Part shown: positions 39,527 to 49,656 of the stretch, in pieces
Layout: each line of letters opens with the position of its first letter
Position numbering within the stretch: position 1 is the stretch's first letter
NCBI RefSeq assembly: GCF_003390375.1
Contig: NZ_QUOT01000002.1
Span: 59,689-123,688 of the forward strand
Length of the DNA: 64,000 nt
Direction: 5' to 3'
From: Thalassotalea euphylliae
Lineage (GTDB): Bacteria > Pseudomonadota > Gammaproteobacteria > Enterobacterales > Alteromonadaceae
The notes under the pieces: model-generated
Databases searched by the model: none
What the model was told of the DNA's origin: nothing
What the model saw: the letters and a program-made list of their open reading frames with translations, nothing else
Program-made: the position numbers and the translations under genes

Positions 39527-39714
39527 AATAAATACCTTATATAGTTTAGTGTTAAAAATCGCGTCAAGCCGAACACTAAATCAGCAAGACGTTCAAAAGA
39601 GCGCGTATTCTAGCACCCTCGCCTATTTTTGCAACCAGGCGTTTAACTGCCATAGCTAAACCACCATAGTTAAACCGGGATAGTTAAATCACTTCGCTAC
39701 AAAAGTTACCTAGC

Positions 39715-40656
39715 TTATTCTTCTGCCGCTGGCACAATTATGCGTTTAGGTGCGACTAAGCCATCATCATTGATGTAACCAACACCCAAGAATTCACCTT
39801 GCTCGGTAAATACTTGTACCAAGCCATCTAGCGGCGCACCTGATGCTTGCACAGGGTTACCGTGGCGAAGGTAAACCACAGAGGCGTCGTCAACTTCAAC
39901 TTTAGGCATACCTTCAAGTGCGGTTTCCATTGGTAACAACAACTCATCTAAATAAGTTGATGGCGCAACACCCTCAGTTTTCGCTTGCTGAAGCTTTTCT
40001 TCTAACTGCTCAATGGTCACCATTTTATCCCGTGGGTAGCTGCCTACACTGACGCGACGCAACATAGACACATGAGCGCCACAGCCAAGTAATTCGCCTA
40101 AGTCATCAACGATGGTACGAATATACGTGCCTTTTGATACATGCAGCTCCATATCAATTTCATCGCCATCTATGCGTAGCACTTCTAAACGAAATACTTC
40201 GATATCACGTGCTTCACGTGGCACTTCAATACCTTCGCGGGCGTACTTATAAAGCGGTTGGCCTTGATATTTCAGTGCCGAGTACATTGACGGAATTTGC
40301 TTTGATTTACCGCGAAACTTGTCAACCGCAATCAAAATATCCGCATCTGTCACGTCAACTGGCTTGGTGCTCACCACTTCGCCATCCGCATCACTGGTGG
40401 TGGTACGCACGCCAAGCTTGGCTGTGACAATATAGGTTTTGTCAGTATCTAATAAAAACTGAGAAAACTTAGTCCCTTCACCCAAACAAATAGGCAGCAT
40501 ACCAGTAGCTAGTGGGTCAAGCGCACCGGTATGACCTGCTTTTTGTGCGAAATAAATCCCTCTAACTTGCTGCAACGCCTTGTTTGACGAGATCTCCAAT
40601 GGCTTGTCTAACAGTACAATGCCGTTAACTGCACGACCTTTTCTGCGTTTCGCCAT
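39715..40656 (-). CDS. truB: tRNA pseudouridine synthase B
   Basis: 313 aa. Makes pseudouridine 55 in tRNA. Catalytic Asp in the motif [17 protein letters not shown], plus [14 protein letters not shown] at the N-terminus, [14 protein letters not shown] and a small C-terminal RNA-binding extension. It starts 3 bp after the rbfA stop, so they are co-transcribed. Confidence 0.98.
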   Translation of the reverse strand: MAKRRKGRAVNGIVLLDKPLEISSNKALQQVRGIYFAQKAGHTGALDPLATGMLPICLGEGTKFSQFLLDTDKTYIVTAKLGVRTTTSDADGEVVSTKPVDVTDADILIAVDKFRGKSKQIPSMYSALKYQGQPLYKYAREGIEVPREARDIEVFRLEVLRIDGDEIDMELHVSKGTYIRTIVDDLGELLGCGAHVSMLRRVSVGSYPRDKMVTIEQLEEKLQQAKTEGVAPSTYLDELLLPMETALEGMPKVEVDDASVVYLRHGNPVQASGAPLDGLVQVFTEQGEFLGVGYINDDGLVAPKRIIVPAAEE

Positions 40657-40659
40657 GGG

Positions 40660-41076
40660 TTATGCTTCCCCACCTTCGTCTGAGTTTTGCTCATCAGTAG
40701 CGTCTTCACCAGCGCGGCGCTGATCTTCAGCAACTGCTTGGTTAACCAAGTTAGTCATACGCACACCTTCAACAAGTGATGCATCATATTCAAAGCGAAG
40801 CTCTGGCATAATGCGCGCTTTAATGCGCTTGGCAAGCAAGGTGCGAATAAAGCTAGCCGCTTCATTTAAAATTTTGACCGATACTTCTTCGTCTTGCCCT
40901 TCAAGGGTGAAGAAAGTCACAAATACTTTGGCGTAGGCTAAATCGCGCGTTACTTCAACGGCATTCACTGTCACCATACCTAAACGTGGATCTTTGACTT
41001 CACGCTGGATAATGGTGGCTACTTCTTTTTGAATTTGTTGAGCAACGCGATCGGTACGAGAAAAATCTCTGCTCAT
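40660..41076 (-). CDS. rbfA: Ribosome-binding factor A
   Basis: 138 aa. 30S maturation factor with the KH-like fold ([41 protein letters not shown]), followed by an acidic tail rich in Glu/Asp that is longer than in E. coli. Preceded on the minus strand by a terminator-like hairpin after infB, so it may need readthrough or its own promoter. Confidence 0.97.
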   Translation of the reverse strand: MSRDFSRTDRVAQQIQKEVATIIQREVKDPRLGMVTVNAVEVTRDLAYAKVFVTFFTLEGQDEEVSVKILNEAASFIRTLLAKRIKARIMPELRFEYDASLVEGVRMTNLVNQAVAEDQRRAGEDATDEQNSDEGGEA

Positions 41077-41186
41077 AAAAACTCCTAGTCTACTCTCAAC
41101 TCTCCATTCTCAACGGTCTATTCACAATTCTGTTGCTAAAACTACAGTTATTGAAACTGCCATTGAAAACAGAATAGCTGAGATAA

Positions 41187-41211
41187 AAAACGGGGGCAAA
41201 GCCCCCATTTA
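41187..41211 (-). terminator. Hairpin between infB and rbfA
   Basis: GGGGGC, loop AAA(G), GCCCCC with the T-run on the minus strand (CGTTTTTTATC). Terminator-like, inside an operon that is usually continuous. Confidence 0.75.
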
Positions 41212-41258
41212 ACAATTAATTACAGTCTACTTTTGCTCTGTTTGTATTTTTAACTATT

Positions 41259-41342
41259 GCTAATCTCGTTAAGTTCAAGGCGGAAGCGCGGAGCATATAA
41301 CTATATGTGAGCACTTCCAACGCAGAAATTAACGTGAGTAGC
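41259..41342. repeat. 84 bp intergenic imperfect palindrome, REP-like
   Basis: The outer arms GCTAATCTCGTTAAGTT (41259) and AAATTAACGTGAGTAGC (41326) match 14 of 17 when folded. The centre GGCGGAAGC ... GCACTTCC and CATATA/TATATG pair as well, giving one long hairpin. It lies 9 bp past the infB stop and before the terminator. It looks like a dispersed intergenic repeat, but only one copy is in this window. Confidence 0.6.
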
Positions 41343-41351
41343 TTAGTTAAA

Positions 41352-44012
41352 TTACAAACTACGTTTAACTTCAACTGTTTCAAAAACTTCGATTTGGTCA
41401 CCGACTTTAACGTCGTTGTAGTTCTTAACACCGATACCACATTCTGTACCGTTACGAACTTCTTGTACGTCGTCTTTAAAGCGGCGTAGTGACTCAAGTT
41501 CACCTTCGTAGATAACCACGTTTTCACGTAGTACACGAATTGGCGCGCTGCGCTTGATGATACCTTCAGTTACCATACAACCTGCGATTGCACCCAACTT
41601 CGGTGATTTGAATACGTCACGTACTTCAGCAAGACCAATGATTTCTTGCTTGAATTCTGGCGCAAGTAAACCACTCATTGCTTGTTTCACTTCATCGATT
41701 AAGTCGTAGATAACGCTGTAGTAACGTAAATCAACGCCTTCCGCTTCAATCACTTTACGTGCAGAGGCATCGGCACGAACGTTGAAACCAACCACGATAG
41801 CATTTGATGCTGCAGCAAGTGATGCGTCAGTTTCTGTGATACCACCCACACCAGAGCCGATGATTTTCACTTTAACTTCGTCAGTTGATAGCTTCACGAG
41901 CGCATCAGAAATCGCTTCAAGTGAACCTTGAACGTCAGACTTAAGTACCACGTTAACTTCAGAAACATCGCCTTCTGCCATGTCTGAGAACATGTTCTCA
42001 AGCTTAGCTTTTTGCTGGCGAGCAAGTTTCACGTCACGGAATTTACCCTGGCGGTAAAGCGCAACTTCACGTGCTTTCTTCTCATCTTTAACAACCGTTG
42101 CTTCGTCACCTGATTGCGGTACACCAGAAAGACCTAAAATCTCTACTGGAATTGAAGGACCTGCTGATTTGATTTGACGACCTAATTCATCGCGCATCGC
42201 ACGAACACGACCATACTCTAAACCACAAAGTACGATATCACCTTGCTTCAAGGTACCTTCTTGAACAAGTACAGTAGCTACTGGGCCACGGCCTTTATCA
42301 AGCTTAGATTCAACAACAACACCATTTGCCATTTTATCAACAACAGCCGTTAGCTCTAATACTTCAGCTTGAAGCAATACAGCATCTAATAGCTCGTCGA
42401 TACCAAGACCAGTTTTCGCTGAAACGTGAACGAACTGCACATCACCACCCCAATCTTCTGGGATAATGTCGTGTTGAGAAAGCTCAGTTTTAACGCGATC
42501 TGGATCAGCAGTTTCTTTATCCATTTTGTTAACAGCGATAACAATTGGCGCTTCTGCTGCTTTCGCGTGCTGAATAGCTTCAATCGTTTGTGGCATTACA
42601 CCGTCATCGGCAGCTACAACAATGATTACGATATCAGTAGCTTTTGCACCACGAGAACGCATTGCCGTAAAGGCGGCGTGACCCGGAGTATCTAGGAAAG
42701 TGACCATACCTTGATCAGTATCTACGTGGTAAGCACCAATATGCTGCGTAATACCACCGGCTTCGCCTGCTGCTACTTTTGCTTCACGGATGTAGTCAAG
42801 TAGTGATGTTTTACCATGGTCAACGTGACCCATGATAGTCACTACTGGTGCACGTTTTTCCGCTTCACCCGCATCACCGCGATCAGATAATACCGCTTCT
42901 TCTAGGGCATTCTCTTTCACTAATACCACGTTGCGACCCATTTCTTCAGCAACAAGCGCGGCTGTTTCTTGGTCAATCACTTGGTTAATGGTCGCCATAG
43001 CGCCCATTTTGAACATCACTTTAACAACTTCAGCGCCTTTTACCGACATTTTGTTGGCAAGGTCAGCAACTGAAATCGTTTCACCGATGCGAACATCTTG
43101 TAGCTTCGTTTCAGCTGGTTTTTGGAAGCCATGTTTTAAGCTTTGTGGTGCAGATAAGGTTTTCTTCTTACCTTTGCCCGCTCTTACAGGTCTATCTTGT
43201 GGCTTCTTCTTCTTGCGACGACGACCGCCTTCGTCTTCAGCATCAACTTTATCTTCTGCTTCTTGCGCGTATACTGAAGATGTTACGTGAACCACGTCGT
43301 TTTCGTGTTTCTTACGCTCTTCTTCTTCAGCTTTCCAGCGCGCTTCATTTTCTTCAGCAAGTTTACGTGCCGCTTCTGCCGCCGCTTTCGCTTCTTCTTC
43401 CGCTTTTGCTTTTGCTTCTGCTTCTTGTTGCTTGCGAATACGCTCTGCTTCATCAGCTTCTGCTTGTTGCTCAGGCGTTAAAGCTTTTGCCGCTTCAATT
43501 TCTTGTGCTTTCGCTTGTGCCGCTTCTTTTGCTTTAGCGTCCGCTTCCGCTTTCGCCTTAGCTTTCTCTTCTGCTTCTACTTTAGCTTTCGCTTCGGCAT
43601 CTGCCTTAGCTTTTGCTTCTGCCTCAGCAGCTGCTTTAGCTTCCGCTTCTGCTTGTGCCTTCGCTTCTTCAGCAGCTTTAGCTTCCGCTTCAGCTTGTTG
43701 CTGTTCTTCTAAGTCACTGCGCTTCACGTAAGTGCGTGTTTTACGCACTTCTACTTGCACTTGTTTAGCTTTTGAGCCACTACCCACAGAAAGTGTTGTT
43801 TTCTTTTTGCGGCTAAGCGTCATTTTGCTTGGCTGAGCGTCGCTGTCGTCACCGTGTTGCTTGCGCAGGTGAGTCAATAACGCTTCTTTTTCTTGCTCGG
43901 TTACTGTGTCGTTTGACGTTTTGGTAACACCTGTTTCAGCAAATTGACTGATTAGTGTATCAACCGGCGTACCGACTTCACTGGCGAGTTCGGATATGGT
44001 TACTTCTGCCAT
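41352..44012 (-). CDS. infB: Translation initiation factor IF-2
   Basis: 886 aa. GTPase that places initiator tRNA on the 30S subunit. IF2 N-terminal motif ([20 protein letters not shown]), then a long charged Ala/Glu/Lys coiled region (about 100-240) with low sequence complexity, a second IF2-N segment ([18 protein letters not shown]), the G domain with GHVDHGKTS (about residue 393), DTPGHAAF and NKMDK, and the C-terminal domains II-IV ending [10 protein letters not shown]. The plus-strand open frames inside the Ala/Lys region are codon-bias shadows. Cotranscribed with nusA (21 bp gap). Confidence 0.98.
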   Translation of the reverse strand: MAEVTISELASEVGTPVDTLISQFAETGVTKTSNDTVTEQEKEALLTHLRKQHGDDSDAQPSKMTLSRKKKTTLSVGSGSKAKQVQVEVRKTRTYVKRSDLEEQQQAEAEAKAAEEAKAQAEAEAKAAAEAEAKAKADAEAKAKVEAEEKAKAKAEADAKAKEAAQAKAQEIEAAKALTPEQQAEADEAERIRKQQEAEAKAKAEEEAKAAAEAARKLAEENEARWKAEEEERKKHENDVVHVTSSVYAQEAEDKVDAEDEGGRRRKKKKPQDRPVRAGKGKKKTLSAPQSLKHGFQKPAETKLQDVRIGETISVADLANKMSVKGAEVVKVMFKMGAMATINQVIDQETAALVAEEMGRNVVLVKENALEEAVLSDRGDAGEAEKRAPVVTIMGHVDHGKTSLLDYIREAKVAAGEAGGITQHIGAYHVDTDQGMVTFLDTPGHAAFTAMRSRGAKATDIVIIVVAADDGVMPQTIEAIQHAKAAEAPIVIAVNKMDKETADPDRVKTELSQHDIIPEDWGGDVQFVHVSAKTGLGIDELLDAVLLQAEVLELTAVVDKMANGVVVESKLDKGRGPVATVLVQEGTLKQGDIVLCGLEYGRVRAMRDELGRQIKSAGPSIPVEILGLSGVPQSGDEATVVKDEKKAREVALYRQGKFRDVKLARQQKAKLENMFSDMAEGDVSEVNVVLKSDVQGSLEAISDALVKLSTDEVKVKIIGSGVGGITETDASLAAASNAIVVGFNVRADASARKVIEAEGVDLRYYSVIYDLIDEVKQAMSGLLAPEFKQEIIGLAEVRDVFKSPKLGAIAGCMVTEGIIKRSAPIRVLRENVVIYEGELESLRRFKDDVQEVRNGTECGIGVKNYNDVKVGDQIEVFETVEVKRSL

Positions 44013-44033
44013 TTAAATAATTCCCCCGGCGTT

Positions 44034-45530
44034 CTATTCTTCGTTAAACCAACAGATGTTGCGAGCAGCCATGATTAGCTCACCTGCTTTGGTTTCATCA
44101 AGTTCTTCAATTTCAACTAAATCATCAACACCTTGCTCTGCAAGATCTTCAAGTGTTGCTACACCCTTGCTTGCAAGTACAAATGCTAAGTGACGATCTA
44201 AACCTTCAAGTGCTAATAAGTCTTCTGCTGGCTCAGCACCTTCTAATGATTCTTCGCTTGCTAGTGCTTGAGTGGTTAATGCACCTTTGGCACGCTCACG
44301 TAATTCGTTAACGATATCTTCGTCCATACCATCAATTTCTAATAGCTCATTGACAGGTACGTAGGCAATTTCTTCTAACGATGTGAAACCTTCATCCACT
44401 AATACACCAGCGAACTCATCGTCGATATCTAGCTTTTCAGTGAATAGGTTTAATACTTTGTCATTTTCCGCTTGGTGCTTAGCGTTCATGTCGTCAACTG
44501 TCATCACGTTTAGTTCCCAACCTGTTAGTTGGCTAGCTAAACGAATGTTTTGACCGTTACGACCAATTGCCATTGCAAGGTTGCCCTCTTCAACAGCAAT
44601 ATCCATAGTGCCTTTGTCTTCATCAACAATGATTGATGCAACTTCTGCTGGCGCCATAGCATTGATAACAAACTGTGCTGGGTTGTCGTCGAACAACACG
44701 ATGTCAACACGCTCACCACCAAGTTCACCAGATACAGCTTGTACACGAGAACCACGCATACCAACACAAGCACCTACTGGGTCGATACGCTTGTCATTGC
44801 TTTTTACTGCAATTTTAGCGCGTGAGCCTGGATCGCGTGCTGCACCTTTGATTTCCAACATTTCTTCGCCAATTTCTGGCACTTCAACGCGGAATAGTTC
44901 AATCAACATTTCTGGCTTAGTGCGACTTACAAATAATTGTGCACCACGAGCTTCAGGTTTGATTGCGTATAACAAACCACGAACACGGTCACCTGGACGG
45001 AAGACTTCACGTGGTAACATGTCATCACGGTAAACAATCGCTTCAGCATTGTTACCTAAGTCTAGAATAACGCTATCGCGGTTTGCTTTTTTAACAACAC
45101 CGGTAATTAGCTCACCTACTTGCTCTTGGTATGCATCGACAATTAACGCACGCTCTGCTTCACGTACTTTTTGTACGATAACTTGCTTAGCAGTTTGTGT
45201 CGTTATACGGTCAAACTTTACTGATTCAATTTGCTCTTCAACGTAGTCGCCTACATTCAATTCTGGGTTTTCAAATTGAGCAGCAGCTAAGCTTATTTCA
45301 GCAAATGGATTTTCCATTTCTTGTTCAGCATCATTGATAATTAACCAACGACGGAAGGTGTCAAAATCACCAGTTTTGCGATCGATGCAAACACGTACTT
45401 CAATATCGCCTTCGTATTTTTTCTTAGTAGCAGTTTCTAGCGCAGTTTCCATCGCCTGGAAAATGCTCTCGCGAGGTACCGCTTTTTCGTTCGATACGGC
45501 ATCTACGACCAGTAAAACTTCCTTACTCAT
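44034..45530 (-). CDS. nusA: Transcription termination/antitermination factor NusA
   Basis: 498 aa. N-terminal RNA polymerase-binding domain, S1 domain ([38 protein letters not shown]), two KH domains ([51 protein letters not shown]) and two acidic C-terminal repeats ([21 protein letters not shown]). Lies between rimP and infB, the conserved order. Confidence 0.98.
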   Translation of the reverse strand: MSKEVLLVVDAVSNEKAVPRESIFQAMETALETATKKKYEGDIEVRVCIDRKTGDFDTFRRWLIINDAEQEMENPFAEISLAAAQFENPELNVGDYVEEQIESVKFDRITTQTAKQVIVQKVREAERALIVDAYQEQVGELITGVVKKANRDSVILDLGNNAEAIVYRDDMLPREVFRPGDRVRGLLYAIKPEARGAQLFVSRTKPEMLIELFRVEVPEIGEEMLEIKGAARDPGSRAKIAVKSNDKRIDPVGACVGMRGSRVQAVSGELGGERVDIVLFDDNPAQFVINAMAPAEVASIIVDEDKGTMDIAVEEGNLAMAIGRNGQNIRLASQLTGWELNVMTVDDMNAKHQAENDKVLNLFTEKLDIDDEFAGVLVDEGFTSLEEIAYVPVNELLEIDGMDEDIVNELRERAKGALTTQALASEESLEGAEPAEDLLALEGLDRHLAFVLASKGVATLEDLAEQGVDDLVEIEELDETKAGELIMAARNICWFNEE

Positions 45531-45558
45531 GTTCTTTAGCCTTCTACTTACTCAATAA

Positions 45559-46014
45559 TTAAAACTGTGGGACTAGGTTCGCTTTATCAACACTGCTAAA
45601 TGGCAGTTCAAAAGCTTCGCCGTCAACAACGACAACAAGTGTCTCGGCTTCAACGGCTTCTAGTACCCCTTTAAACTTGCGACGACCATTTAACGGTAAG
45701 CCAAGCTTGACATCGACAGTTTCACCAACAACGGCTTCAAAGTGCGCCAAATCAAATAACGGTCGGTCTAAGCCTGGAGACGATACTTCTAGGTTGTACT
45801 CTGTGCTAATTGGATCTTCAACATCCAAAATTGCACTCACCTGACGACTAACCTCTGCGCAATCATCAACGTTAATACCGTTTTCATGATCAATAAATAG
45901 TCGTAAAATTGAGTGCTTACCCGCACTAATAAATTCAACACCTAAAAGCTCTTTACCAAGCTGCTCTACAGCCGGGCGTAGCATGTCTGTTAGCTTATGC
46001 TCGAATTTTGCCAA
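45559..46014 (-). CDS. rimP: Ribosome maturation factor RimP
   Basis: 151 aa, needed for 30S maturation. FISAGKHSILRLFIDHENGINVDDCAEVSRQVSAILDVEDPI and YNLEVSSPGLDRPLF are diagnostic. I start at TTG 46014, which has GGAG and AGGA upstream and gives the family N-terminus (AKFEHKLTDML); the 65-residue extension to 46209 crosses terminator-like hairpins and is not protein. First gene of the rimP-nusA-infB operon. Confidence 0.95.
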   Translation of the reverse strand: MAKFEHKLTDMLRPAVEQLGKELLGVEFISAGKHSILRLFIDHENGINVDDCAEVSRQVSAILDVEDPISTEYNLEVSSPGLDRPLFDLAHFEAVVGETVDVKLGLPLNGRRKFKGVLEAVEAETLVVVVDGEAFELPFSSVDKANLVPQF

Positions 46015-46039
46015 TCCTAAATCTCCAGATATAAAAAAA

Positions 46040-46052
46040 GGGCATAAAGCCC
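46040..46052 (-). terminator. Weak hairpin with T-run 25 bp before rimP
   Basis: Minus strand GGGC, TTTAT, GCCC, then seven T residues. The four-base stem is short, so this could be a leader attenuator or nothing. Confidence 0.35.
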
Positions 46053-46109
46053 AGCGAAATAAAGCTGTTGTTTGTCGGCGATTGAATAGTAACAACGCAA
46101 CAAACAAAA

Positions 46110-46131
46110 AAGGCCCAACAAAAGGGGCCTT
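46110..46131 (-). terminator. Terminator-like hairpin upstream of rimP
   Basis: AAGGCCC (46110-46116) and GGGCCTT (46125-46131) with, on the minus strand, the T-run TTTTTTG after the second arm. It would end a leader transcript or a gene that is no longer there. Confidence 0.6.
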
Positions 46132-46475
46132 AATTTCACTGAGCCCATTGTATTCAATGATGCACCAGCTTTGTAATAAAGCAGCATCAATGAAAAGCTT
46201 CATGATCAAAGTAAACGCAGACGTAAACTTCTCAGTGCAATCATGTCGCTCAATTAGATGCGCGGAATTATATAGTTAGCCCACTATATAAGCAAGTTAA
46301 AATCGGGAAAAGAGATGTTTTATTTGTTTGCCGTAAACAACGGGGAATTGTCGGGTTTTTTAACACTTATAACTAAATAACATGATTATTTACAACAAGT
46401 TAGTTTTATATCGATATTCATGTTATAAAATAAGGGTAAAGAGCGTCAATTCTCAACAGGATCCATAGCAAAGTC

Positions 46476-48350
46476 ATGTACACATTTTCTCAATTATTAG
46501 CGAGAAATATATTGTTGGGCGTTGTATTTGTTATCGTAAGTACAGCACTCTCAGTGTTTTTTTTGGCCGAGTACACAACGCAAAAGCACGAGCAGCACCA
46601 AGCTGCAATTAGTGCTTTCGCCCAGCAATTGGGCAAAAGTAAAGAGCTAGCGAATGTACTCAGAAAAAGTGAAGACTACAGCCAATTAACCATCAACAGC
46701 TACGACGGCGAAAAAATCTACAGTTACAGCAACCCAAGTCCTGGCTTCACCTTTCCGCTGACCCAACCGCCAGCGCAAAAGGTATCCTTAAGCACCGTCG
46801 ACTTGATGATTAACTACCAATTAAATACGTCAAAAGACTCGTTATTTGTACTTAAAATACTCTTTTCACTCACTGGCCTGATTATTTTATTAGTCGTTGT
46901 TGCCGCACAAATGAGTGTTCGCAAAAATGGCAAATTCATGTCGGCGATTAGTCACCAAATTAAAAAAGATTTATCACTTATTTCCTCTAATGACACTGAG
47001 GTTTATGACGACTTAATTGAAATACCGGAATTAAAAACTGGCATAGCTGAAATTAAGCAGTTAATAGAAAAGCAAGTGTCGACCTCATCAGTGTTAGAGC
47101 AACACGCCTATACTGACCACTTAACTGGTTTGGATAACCGAAACCGATTTGTACAATATTATGAGTCGCTGCGAGAGCCCGAAAGCGCCACTAAGTTTGG
47201 GGTGTTAGTCATTAGTCGTTGTAGTGAATTACAGACCGTTAACCAGATTCACGGTTACCATGAAGGTGACAATTATATTAAAAACGTCGCTAGCTTAATT
47301 CAAAGCGCCGTCGCAGCATACCGCTCAGGCCGACTGTTTAAGCTAAGCAGCTCAGACTTTGCTACCATTTTGCCAAACATCACGCTAAAAGAGGCGGAAA
47401 ACTTTGCTAACGATTTAACTCAGCGCTTTAATGAATTCCAACAAAGTGCAGATCTTGACTCTGTTGCTTACACTGGCCTTGTTTATTTTGACCAAACCAA
47501 GCCACTGGGTGAATTGCTTGCCCTAGTCGATACAGGCATTAGTATTGCGCAAACCCAACACATTAATGCTTGGTATATTCAGAAAGACTCTGAAGCACTC
47601 AAAAATACTGACTTCAATCAAGGCAATCAAAATTGGCGCCAAGAAATTGATAACGTGATAGACAACCAACGTATCAGTTTATTGGTTCAACCGATTCAGC
47701 CAACAACGCGCAACAGTAAAGTGTACGGGGAAGTACTGGCTCGCTTCTTAAATTCAAATGATGAGATGCTACCAACCGCATCTTTTATCGCGATGGCCGA
47801 AAAGCTCGATAAGATAACTGCCGTAGATAAATTAATCATTGAAACCGCGATTAATGAGATCATCTCTAAAAATATCGTCGACCAAAGCTTTGGTATTAAC
47901 GTGAGTGCGCGCTCGATAAGTGATGAGCACTTCTTGATCTGGTTAGAGCGTAAACTGTTGCGAGAAGCGAGTATCGCACCTCGTATTATTTTTGAAATCA
48001 CAGAATTCGGTCTGCAACAAAACATTAAAACCAGTAAGCGTTTTATTGATTTGGTTCATCGTGCAGGTTCACGTGTCACAGTTGAGCGATTTGGTGTTGG
48101 TTTAACTTCGTTTAAGTTCTTCCGTGACTTAAAGCCAGACTTTATCAAAATGGACAGTACCTACACCCGCGATATTGATGATGATAAAAACAACCAATAT
48201 TTTCTGCGCGTAATGGTTGACCTTGCCCACCGGCTCAGTATTACAGTGCTTGCTGAAAGTGTTGAAAGCCAAGAAGAGAAACACACGTTGGAGCGCTTAT
48301 TTATCGATGGTTGCCAAGGCTTTTACATCGGCAAACCCAAACCTATCTAA
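46476..48350 (+). CDS. csrD: CsrD/MshH-like degenerate GGDEF-EAL protein
   Basis: 624 aa. Two membrane segments (about 10-32 and 125-146) flanking a periplasmic part, a HAMP-like helix, a degenerate GGDEF domain with SSSDF at 291-295, and a degenerate EAL domain with EVL at 419-421 and FMEITEFG-like (FEITEFGLQQN) and VERFGVGLTSF segments. CsrD of E. coli has the same kind of decay (HRSDF, ELM) and no c-di-GMP activity. It targets the sRNAs CsrB and CsrC for RNase E decay, linking to carbon storage and motility. Monocistronic, divergent from rimP. The weaker point is that orthology is judged from motif decay and length only. Confidence 0.8.
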   Translation: MYTFSQLLARNILLGVVFVIVSTALSVFFLAEYTTQKHEQHQAAISAFAQQLGKSKELANVLRKSEDYSQLTINSYDGEKIYSYSNPSPGFTFPLTQPPAQKVSLSTVDLMINYQLNTSKDSLFVLKILFSLTGLIILLVVVAAQMSVRKNGKFMSAISHQIKKDLSLISSNDTEVYDDLIEIPELKTGIAEIKQLIEKQVSTSSVLEQHAYTDHLTGLDNRNRFVQYYESLREPESATKFGVLVISRCSELQTVNQIHGYHEGDNYIKNVASLIQSAVAAYRSGRLFKLSSSDFATILPNITLKEAENFANDLTQRFNEFQQSADLDSVAYTGLVYFDQTKPLGELLALVDTGISIAQTQHINAWYIQKDSEALKNTDFNQGNQNWRQEIDNVIDNQRISLLVQPIQPTTRNSKVYGEVLARFLNSNDEMLPTASFIAMAEKLDKITAVDKLIIETAINEIISKNIVDQSFGINVSARSISDEHFLIWLERKLLREASIAPRIIFEITEFGLQQNIKTSKRFIDLVHRAGSRVTVERFGVGLTSFKFFRDLKPDFIKMDSTYTRDIDDDKNNQYFLRVMVDLAHRLSITVLAESVESQEEKHTLERLFIDGCQGFYIGKPKPI

Positions 48351-48379
48351 ATTTCGTAATATCCCACTCATGTGGCAAA

Positions 48380-48424
48380 AAGGGGTTTTTCCTCGAGCTT
48401 TTCAGAAGTAAAAAGTGAAAAACC
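48380..48424 (+). terminator. Hairpin after csrD
   Basis: GGGTTTTTC and GAAAAACCC arms around a 26 bp loop, 30 bp after csrD and 75 bp before rsxA. Weak by loop length; no T-run after it. Confidence 0.3.
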
Positions 48425-48498
48425 CTACCATCCATAAGTTGTTAATTTGACGATAAACACGGATAATATGGCGAATTTATCCGATAACTTTTTCCTAT

Positions 48499-49080
48499 AT
48501 GACTGATTACCTGCTGTTGCTGATCGGCACAGTATTAGTGAACAACTTCGTATTAGTTCAGTTTTTGGGCTTGTGTCCTTTTATGGGGGTTTCTTCAAAA
48601 ACTGAAACTGCCATCGGCATGTCGTTTGCGACTACATTCGTAATGACTTTGGCCTCTATGCTGAGTTACCTCGTACACACTTATATTCTGGCACCACTAG
48701 GGTTAGAGTTCCTAGAAACCATGGCCTTTATTTTAGTGATAGCTGTTGTTGTACAATTTACCGAAATGGTGGTGCATAAAACCAGTGCTAACTTGTACCG
48801 ATTGTTAGGTATTTTCCTGCCACTGATCACCACTAACTGCGCGGTGTTAGGTGTTGCCCTGTTAAATATTAAAGAACAACACAACTTTTTGTCATCAATT
48901 GTCTATGGTTTTGGCGCCGCAGCTGGTTTTTCACTGGTGTTAATAATGTTTTCTGCGATGCGCGAAAAACTCGCTGATGCTGATGTGCCAACGCCATTTA
49001 AAGGCTCTGCGATCGCAATGATAACCGCTGGACTAATGTCGTTAGCTTTTATGGGTTTTACTGGTTTGGTGAAATTTTGA
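48499..49080 (+). CDS. rsxA: Rsx/Rnf electron transport complex subunit A
   Basis: 193 aa with six membrane helices; integral subunit of the Rnf/Rsx complex that moves electrons between NADH and a soluble acceptor and reduces Sox[19 protein letters not shown] near the start and [17 protein letters not shown] are shared with RsxE. The stop overlaps the rsxB ATG by one base. First gene of the operon rsxABCDGE. Confidence 0.97.
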   Translation: MTDYLLLLIGTVLVNNFVLVQFLGLCPFMGVSSKTETAIGMSFATTFVMTLASMLSYLVHTYILAPLGLEFLETMAFILVIAVVVQFTEMVVHKTSANLYRLLGIFLPLITTNCAVLGVALLNIKEQHNFLSSIVYGFGAAAGFSLVLIMFSAMREKLADADVPTPFKGSAIAMITAGLMSLAFMGFTGLVKF

Positions 49081-49637
49081 TGACAGCGATTATTGCAATA
49101 TTAGTGCTAGGCCTTATCGCTGCTGCCTTTGGCGCATTGCTTGGCTTCGCCTCAGTAAAGTTTAAAGTAGAAGGCGATCCCTTAGTTGAACAACTAGACA
49201 CCTTGCTGCCTCAAACTCAGTGCGGACAGTGCGGTTACCCAGGCTGTAAGCCATACGCAGAAGCGGTTGCCAATGGCGAAGCTATTAATAAATGTGCGCC
49301 TGGCGGTGATGATACCATCAAAAAAATTGCCGATTTAATGGGCGTAGAGCCCGAGCCATTAGATGCTAGCCACGAGCAAGACAATACACCTAAAGTAGCT
49401 TTCATTATTGAAGAAGACTGTATTGGCTGTACCAAATGTATTCAAGCATGTCCGGTTGACGCTATTATCGGAGCAGCCAAGCAGATGCATACTATTATCA
49501 GCGACGAATGTACGGGCTGCGATCTCTGTGTTGCGCCATGTCCGGTTGACTGTATCGAAATGCGCCCTATCGCCCAAACCACACGCAACTGGCAATGGGA
49601 TCTAAACGCTATTCCCGTCTTAGAATTAAAGTCATAG
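49080..49637 (+). CDS. rsxB: Rsx/Rnf complex ferredoxin-like subunit B
   Basis: 185 aa. N-terminal membrane helix, then an Fe-S region [15 protein letters not shown] with a downstream Cys (about 45-75), and two [4Fe-4S] motifs [12 protein letters not shown] and [12 protein letters not shown]. Start taken at ATG 49080, overlapping the rsxA TGA. It carries electrons between RsxC and the membrane subunits. Confidence 0.96.
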   Translation: MTAIIAILVLGLIAAAFGALLGFASVKFKVEGDPLVEQLDTLLPQTQCGQCGYPGCKPYAEAVANGEAINKCAPGGDDTIKKIADLMGVEPEPLDASHEQDNTPKVAFIIEEDCIGCTKCIQACPVDAIIGAAKQMHTIISDECTGCDLCVAPCPVDCIEMRPIAQTTRNWQWDLNAIPVLELKS

Positions 49638-49656
49638 AGCTTGATTAGGTATTTCT

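Larger units (their letters stand above)
46015..46475. other. Gene-free region between rimP and csrD
   Basis: 460 bp. No tRNA was found, though many gammaproteobacteria place tRNA-Leu or tRNA-Met here. On the minus strand it contains a terminator-like hairpin at 46110-46131 and a weaker one at 46040-46052, both upstream of rimP. On the plus strand it must hold the csrD promoter. Confidence 0.6.

Noticed and set aside
41216..41536. 106-codon minus-strand frame overlapping the infB end
   Set aside because: Shadow of infB in another frame extending into the palindromic repeat.
43145..43731. Plus-strand open frames opposite the IF2 Ala/Glu/Lys region
   Set aside because: Low-complexity antisense shadows of biased GCN/GAR/AAR codons in infB; no start signal and no homology.
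46015..46475. tRNA gene upstream of rimP
   Set aside because: No T-loop (GGTTCGAATC-type) or acceptor stem found on either strand.
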